Source: Flavobacteriales bacterium (GTDB lineage Bacteria > Bacteroidota > Bacteroidia > Flavobacteriales > UA16). Taken from it: a DNA stretch of 9,666 nt. Below the pieces are notes generated by a model that worked only from the letters and a program-made list of their open reading frames with translations, did no database searches and was not told where the DNA came from. Position numbers and translations under genes: made by a program. The stretch covers positions 1 through 9,666 of the forward strand of contig JAURKF010000128.1 of assembly GCA_030831885.1 (NCBI GenBank), in the 5' to 3' direction. Below are positions 6,267 to 9,666 of this stretch, in pieces (position 1 is the stretch's first letter; every line of letters begins with the position of its first letter).

Positions 6267-8441
6267 ATGAAGTCACTGCTTCTTATCCCTCCGCTCACCC
6301 AACTCAATACGCCTTATCCGGCTACGGCTTATTTGTGCGGTTTGCTTAGACAGGAGGGATTTCAATTTCAGCAAGGTGATCTGGGGTTAGATCTCGTGCT
6401 GCGAGTTTTCAATCGAGAAGGCTTCGCTCAACTTTTTGATGCCATAGAAAAAGGCAACTTTAATCTCTCCGCTTCACTCGAGAACATTCTTGTGCGTCGC
6501 AAGCACTATGAGGACACCATCGATGCGGTCATTGATTTTCTTCAGAATAATCGATATTCGTTTGCTTATCGCATTGCCAATAGTAATTATTTGCCGGAGG
6601 GTAACCGTTTCAAGACTATATCCGATATAGAATGGTTTTTCGGCAACATTGGTGTGCAAGACAAAGCACGCTACAAGTGCACGATGTATCTGGAAGATGT
6701 GGCTGACCTTATACAAGCTTCAGTGGGGCCTCATTTTGGATTTTCAAAATATGCTGAGCGGATAGCGCGCACTGCAGTGAGTTTCGATCCGATTGATGAA
6801 GCACTGAAGTCGGAAATCAATTATTTCGATAACTTACTGATTGAAGAACTTGCGAAGTATTTCCAACATTCAACGCCCGATATTGTTGGGTTTACAGTTC
6901 CATTTGGCGGAAATCTGTATGGTGCGCTCAAGTGCGCGCAATGGATTAAGAAGCAATATCCACAAATACCTGTTGCAATGGGTGGTGGATACGCCAATAC
7001 AGAGTTGCGCGACCTGTATGATCCGCGTGTATTCGATTATATAGACTATATAACACTCGACGATGGGGAAGGACCTCTGTTGTCGCTGTTGCGTAATATT
7101 CAACGGCCCGATGCGCCCCCTCAGTTCATTCGCACTTTCATGCGTGAGAATGGAGCAGTTGTTTTCAAGAATAATCGTGTTGGAGGCGATTATTCTCATA
7201 AGCAACTTCCTGCACCAACGTATGAAGGGCTTCGCTTGAAGGAGTACTTGTCGGTTATTGATATGCCCAATCCTATGCATCGACTGTGGAACGATGGTCG
7301 ATGGAATAAGCTCACGGTTGCACATGGTTGTTATTGGAAAAAGTGCAGCTTCTGTGATATATCGCTCGATTACATATTTCGGTATGAACAAACTCCTGCA
7401 GTTGCGCTGGTCGATAAGATGGAGCAATTGATTGCCGAGACCGGCGAGACCGGGTTTCATCTGGTTGATGAAGCAGCGCCTCCGCTGGCGTTGAGGGATA
7501 TGGCAATGGAGATTTTGCGTCGCAACCTGCAGGTAAGTTGGTGGGGTAATATTCGCTTCGAAAAAACATTTACCCCGGACCTTTGCAATTTGTTGGCTGC
7601 TTCCGGGTGTATTGCCGTTACCGGTGGCCTCGAAGTGGCGAGCCCTCGTTTGTTGGAGTTGATGGAAAAGGGTGTGACAATCGATCAGGTTGCCCGCGTA
7701 TGTAAAGGGTTTCGCGATGCGGGTATTCTTGTGCATGCATATTTGATGTATGGATTTCCAACACAAACAGAGCAGGAGACTATTGATTCACTTGAAATTG
7801 TGCGAATGCTCTTTGAACATGGATTGCTGCATAGTGCGCACTGGCATCAGTTTGCCATGACGGCACACAGTCCGGTTGGATTGAATCCTGAGAAATATAA
7901 TGTCATTCGTGTTGGTCCCGAGTTCAAAGGATTCGCCAACAACGACCTTTATCACGAAGATCCCGATGGCGCAGAGCACGAGAAATATGGCGACGGACTG
8001 AAGAAGGCGTTGTACAACTATATGCACGGCACAGGAATGAATTTGCCGTTGCAGAAATTCTTTTCATTTCCGATTCCTAAACCGAAAGTTCATCCGCTAA
8101 CGATAGCCAATGCTATCAAAACGAATTTGCCGGATCCTATCGATACACCCGGATATACTGCATTCTGGCAAGGCGAATCGATAAAAGTGCTTCAATCAGC
8201 TGGCGAGTCTTACGAAGTGCTGGTAATTCTCAAACGGGGACACGTAAAAATGAAATTGCCCAAGGCAGTATTTGAGTTCTTTCGAGATGCTGCCGCTTCT
8301 ATGACTTTGATAAATCATGGAATGTCATTGTCGGACTTGTTGGACAATTTGGAAAAATGCACCGGTGCTGAACGGGAACAAATCATTCGTTCGAATTGGT
8401 GGAAAGAATTAAGGGCAGCGATGTGGGTCGTGAAGATGTGA
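6267..8441 (+). CDS. Radical SAM enzyme with B12-binding-like N-terminal region, substrate unknown
   Basis: The frame opens at ATG 6195, but ATG 6267 is preferred: 'MKSLLLIPPLTQLNTPYPAT' is the usual first beta-strand of B12-binding/radical SAM proteins, while the 24 residues before it look like translated leader. From there the protein has 724 residues. Residues 1-35 and 204-276 resemble the two parts of a cobalamin-binding fold ('VGFTVPFGGNLYGAL', 'VAMGGGYANTELRDL'), separated by about 165 mostly helical residues. No DxHxxG motif is present, so cobalamin, if bound, is probably base-off without a His ligand. The 4Fe-4S cluster motif is C355, C360, C363 (GCYWKKCSFCD), a CX4CX2C spacing instead of CX3CX2C. 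'GGLEVAS' (453-459) fits a SAM-binding strand. Further blocks 'FHLVDEAAPP' (397-406), 'WWGNIRFEK' (425-433) and 'HAYLMYGFPTQTEQET' (490-505) look characteristic of a conserved uncharacterised family. The residues after about 560 carry 'ALYNYMHG' and no recognised domain. It is monocistronic by context, and the substrate cannot be inferred. Confidence 0.9.
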   Translation: MKSLLLIPPLTQLNTPYPATAYLCGLLRQEGFQFQQGDLGLDLVLRVFNREGFAQLFDAIEKGNFNLSASLENILVRRKHYEDTIDAVIDFLQNNRYSFAYRIANSNYLPEGNRFKTISDIEWFFGNIGVQDKARYKCTMYLEDVADLIQASVGPHFGFSKYAERIARTAVSFDPIDEALKSEINYFDNLLIEELAKYFQHSTPDIVGFTVPFGGNLYGALKCAQWIKKQYPQIPVAMGGGYANTELRDLYDPRVFDYIDYITLDDGEGPLLSLLRNIQRPDAPPQFIRTFMRENGAVVFKNNRVGGDYSHKQLPAPTYEGLRLKEYLSVIDMPNPMHRLWNDGRWNKLTVAHGCYWKKCSFCDISLDYIFRYEQTPAVALVDKMEQLIAETGETGFHLVDEAAPPLALRDMAMEILRRNLQVSWWGNIRFEKTFTPDLCNLLAASGCIAVTGGLEVASPRLLELMEKGVTIDQVARVCKGFRDAGILVHAYLMYGFPTQTEQETIDSLEIVRMLFEHGLLHSAHWHQFAMTAHSPVGLNPEKYNVIRVGPEFKGFANNDLYHEDPDGAEHEKYGDGLKKALYNYMHGTGMNLPLQKFFSFPIPKPKVHPLTIANAIKTNLPDPIDTPGYTAFWQGESIKVLQSAGESYEVLVILKRGHVKMKLPKAVFEFFRDAAASMTLINHGMSLSDLLDNLEKCTGAEREQIIRSNWWKELRAAMWVVKM

Positions 8442-8533
8442 GGTATTTATATTGGATAAGAATTAGGTCGCAGGCCATTAAATATTTGATTTCCTGTTCG
8501 AAAATTAATGCGCTGAAAATCTATTAATTGAAT

Positions 8534-8541
8534 TACTTTCG
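8534..8541 (+). promoter_or_regulatory. -7-like element before the C-terminal surface-protein gene
   Basis: TACTTTCG lies 17 bases before ATG 8559 and differs from TAnnTTTG at one base. A short leader of about 10-13 bases would follow. No TTG is seen at -33. The element sits in the 117-base gap after the radical SAM stop, where no intrinsic terminator is visible, so read-through from the upstream gene is also possible. Confidence 0.35.
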
Positions 8542-8558
8542 TTTCTAACTTAACCTCC

Positions 8559-9666
8559 ATGCGTTTCGCACTATTCCTCTTTCTAACATCGCTAAATTTA
8601 TTCTTGAATGCACAAGCCCCCGCGCTCATTCCTTACCAGGCGGTGGCGCGCGATGCTGCCGGACTGACGTTAAATAACGCTACCATCAATGCTCGCTTTA
8701 CCATTCATGATGCTACGGCAACAGGCGCAGTGGTATGGCAAGAGGTGCAAACAGTGACAACCTCTGCACTGGGTTTGTTTACTGTGCAATTAGGTAGCAG
8801 TGTTGCTCTAAATGGTGTGAATTGGGCTAGCGGCAACAAGTTCATTCAGGTAGAACTCAACTTGGGGCAAGGCTTTGTGAATTTGGGATCGCAGCAGATG
8901 CTAAGTGTTCCGTATGCGCTGTATGCCGGCTCCTTGCCGTTGAGTGTCAGTTTGACGGGAGATACGCTTTTTATCGGCAATGGTGAGGTTATTATTCCGG
9001 GTTTAAGTCAAGCAAATAGTCAAACCACAGGAACGACTCAAGATATATTGATGGGCAATAGCCGCACGGTGGATGTGGTCGGGCAGGTGTTCGATGAAAG
9101 TGGAGCACCGTTGGTAGGGGCCACTGTGCAGGCGGGCTATGGTTCGCAGGCGGTATACACCGATGAACGCGGTTTTTTCCGTCTGCTCAACATTGCAGGA
9201 TATGACAACATTGCCTTAGTGAAAGTGAGCAAGGCAGGTTTCTTCGAAGGTTCGCGTTCGTTTGTGCCCACCGACGGACAAAACCATGTGCGCATTGCGC
9301 TGCTGGCGAAGAATGATGCAGGCAGTTTCAGCGCAGCAGCCGGAGGACAGGTGAGTTTGGAAGGATTAACCATTGACTTTGCGCCGAATTCGATATCGCT
9401 CGATGGGCAGCCTTTCAGTGGCAACGTGAATGTAGATATCAATAGAATTAACCCCGAAGATACCTGGAGCATGGCTCAGCAAATGCCCGGCAGTGTGATG
9501 GGGGCGGATTCTATTGAACATGATATATCGGATGGCTTCGTCGTTTTCGAGTCCTTGGGAATGGCCGGAATAGAGCTAAGGAGCAATAGCGGCCAAAAGT
9601 TGCAACTACTCGCAGGTAGCACAGCCACGGTAAGTTTTAATGTGCCTGCTTCGCTATTAACCGATG
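8559..9666 (+). CDS. Secreted surface protein with Bacteroidota 'YQAVARD' module and carboxypeptidase-regulatory-like domain, N-terminal part, runs off the right edge
   Basis: ATG 8559 starts a frame that is open for 369 codons to the window end, so the C-terminus is missing. Residues 1-19 are a signal peptide (MRFALFLFLTSLNLFLNAQ). Residues 23-124 form a module common at the start of Bacteroidota surface and tail-fibre-like proteins: 'IPYQAVARDAAG', then 'GLFTVQLGS', 'FIQVELNLG' and 'QMLSVPYALYAG'. Residues about 170-250 resemble a carboxypeptidase-regulatory-like beta-sandwich ('VVGQVFDESGAPLVGATVQA', 'VYTDERGFFRLLNI'). Residues 258-366 ('GGQVSLEGLTIDFAPNSI', 'MPGSVMGAD', 'LGMAGIELRS') look like the beta-rich domain that often follows it in large adhesins or polysaccharide-associated proteins. 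A T9SS tail may lie beyond the window but was not seen. The role is probably cell-surface structure or adhesion, by inference. No active-site motif is visible. Confidence 0.85.
   Translation, partial: MRFALFLFLTSLNLFLNAQAPALIPYQAVARDAAGLTLNNATINARFTIHDATATGAVVWQEVQTVTTSALGLFTVQLGSSVALNGVNWASGNKFIQVELNLGQGFVNLGSQQMLSVPYALYAGSLPLSVSLTGDTLFIGNGEVIIPGLSQANSQTTGTTQDILMGNSRTVDVVGQVFDESGAPLVGATVQAGYGSQAVYTDERGFFRLLNIAGYDNIALVKVSKAGFFEGSRSFVPTDGQNHVRIALLAKNDAGSFSAAAGGQVSLEGLTIDFAPNSISLDGQPFSGNVNVDINRINPEDTWSMAQQMPGSVMGADSIEHDISDGFVVFESLGMAGIELRSNSGQKLQLLAGSTATVSFNVPASLLTD

Noticed and set aside
6870..7766. A 298-codon open frame on the minus strand
   Set aside because: It lies wholly antisense to the radical SAM gene, whose own frame carries the cluster motif and conserved blocks. 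The antisense product is Ile/Arg/His/Gln-rich with no recognisable domain, as expected of a shadow frame.
8503..8529. An AATTAAT/ATTAATT inverted repeat before the last gene
   Set aside because: It is only 7 bp of A/T with a 13-base loop in AT-rich DNA. Chance occurrence is likely, so it was not listed as an operator.
9137..9472. A 111-codon minus-strand frame near the right edge
   Set aside because: It is antisense to the partial surface-protein gene, whose frame shows clear module motifs through this stretch.
1..9666. A search by eye for CRISPR arrays, tRNA, rRNA, IS ends, integrases and toxin-antitoxin pairs
   Set aside because: No regular short repeats with spacers, no cloverleaf sequences, no transposase motifs and no paired small ORFs were seen. 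The only small ORF (817-978) has no partner.

Overview
The window looks like a piece of a Bacteroidota (Bacteroidetes) chromosome, probably from a free-living flavobacterium-like or related lineage. The evidence is a type IX secretion (T9SS) C-terminal sorting domain, Cys-rich 'CNYDPAA..DGSC' repeats, a 'YQAVARD...LSVPYALYA' N-terminal module typical of Bacteroidota surface proteins, TAnnTTTG-like -7 promoter elements, few clear Shine-Dalgarno sites and moderate GC. I see no rRNA, tRNA, CRISPR array, insertion sequence or integrase.

Layout from left to right. (1) 1-674, minus: N-terminal part of a secreted protein with a fungalysin/thermolysin-type propeptide (FTP-like), running off the left edge. 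(2) 817-978, minus: a 53-codon coiled-coil ORF with a GTG start and a candidate promoter upstream. (3) 1199-2833, minus: a flavin amine oxidase with a twin-arginine lipoprotein signal, followed by a strong intrinsic terminator. (4) 2834-3164: a divergent intergenic region with a good -7 element for the amine oxidase. (5) 3165-3773, plus: a small exported protein that resembles NlpC/P60 or CHAP cysteine peptidases. It converges on the next gene, and a perfect hairpin between them can act in both directions. (6) 3866-6106, minus: a 746-residue T9SS cargo with lectin-like beta-sandwich domains and Cys-rich repeats. (7) 6267-8441, plus: a radical SAM enzyme with a B12-binding-like N-terminal region. 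(8) 8559-9666, plus: the first 369 residues of a secreted, multi-domain surface protein cut by the right edge.

Five of the seven genes encode exported or surface proteins. They do not form an obvious operon: orientations alternate and terminators separate neighbours. I therefore read the region as ordinary envelope and secretion gene content, not as a defence or mobile island. The items most worth a second look are the radical SAM enzyme of unknown substrate (CX4CX2C cluster motif, interrupted B12-like domain), the cysteine peptidase-like protein with a four-Cys CxC-x8-CxxC module, and the small coiled-coil ORF. No evidence in the sequence compels the claim of a new multi-gene system.
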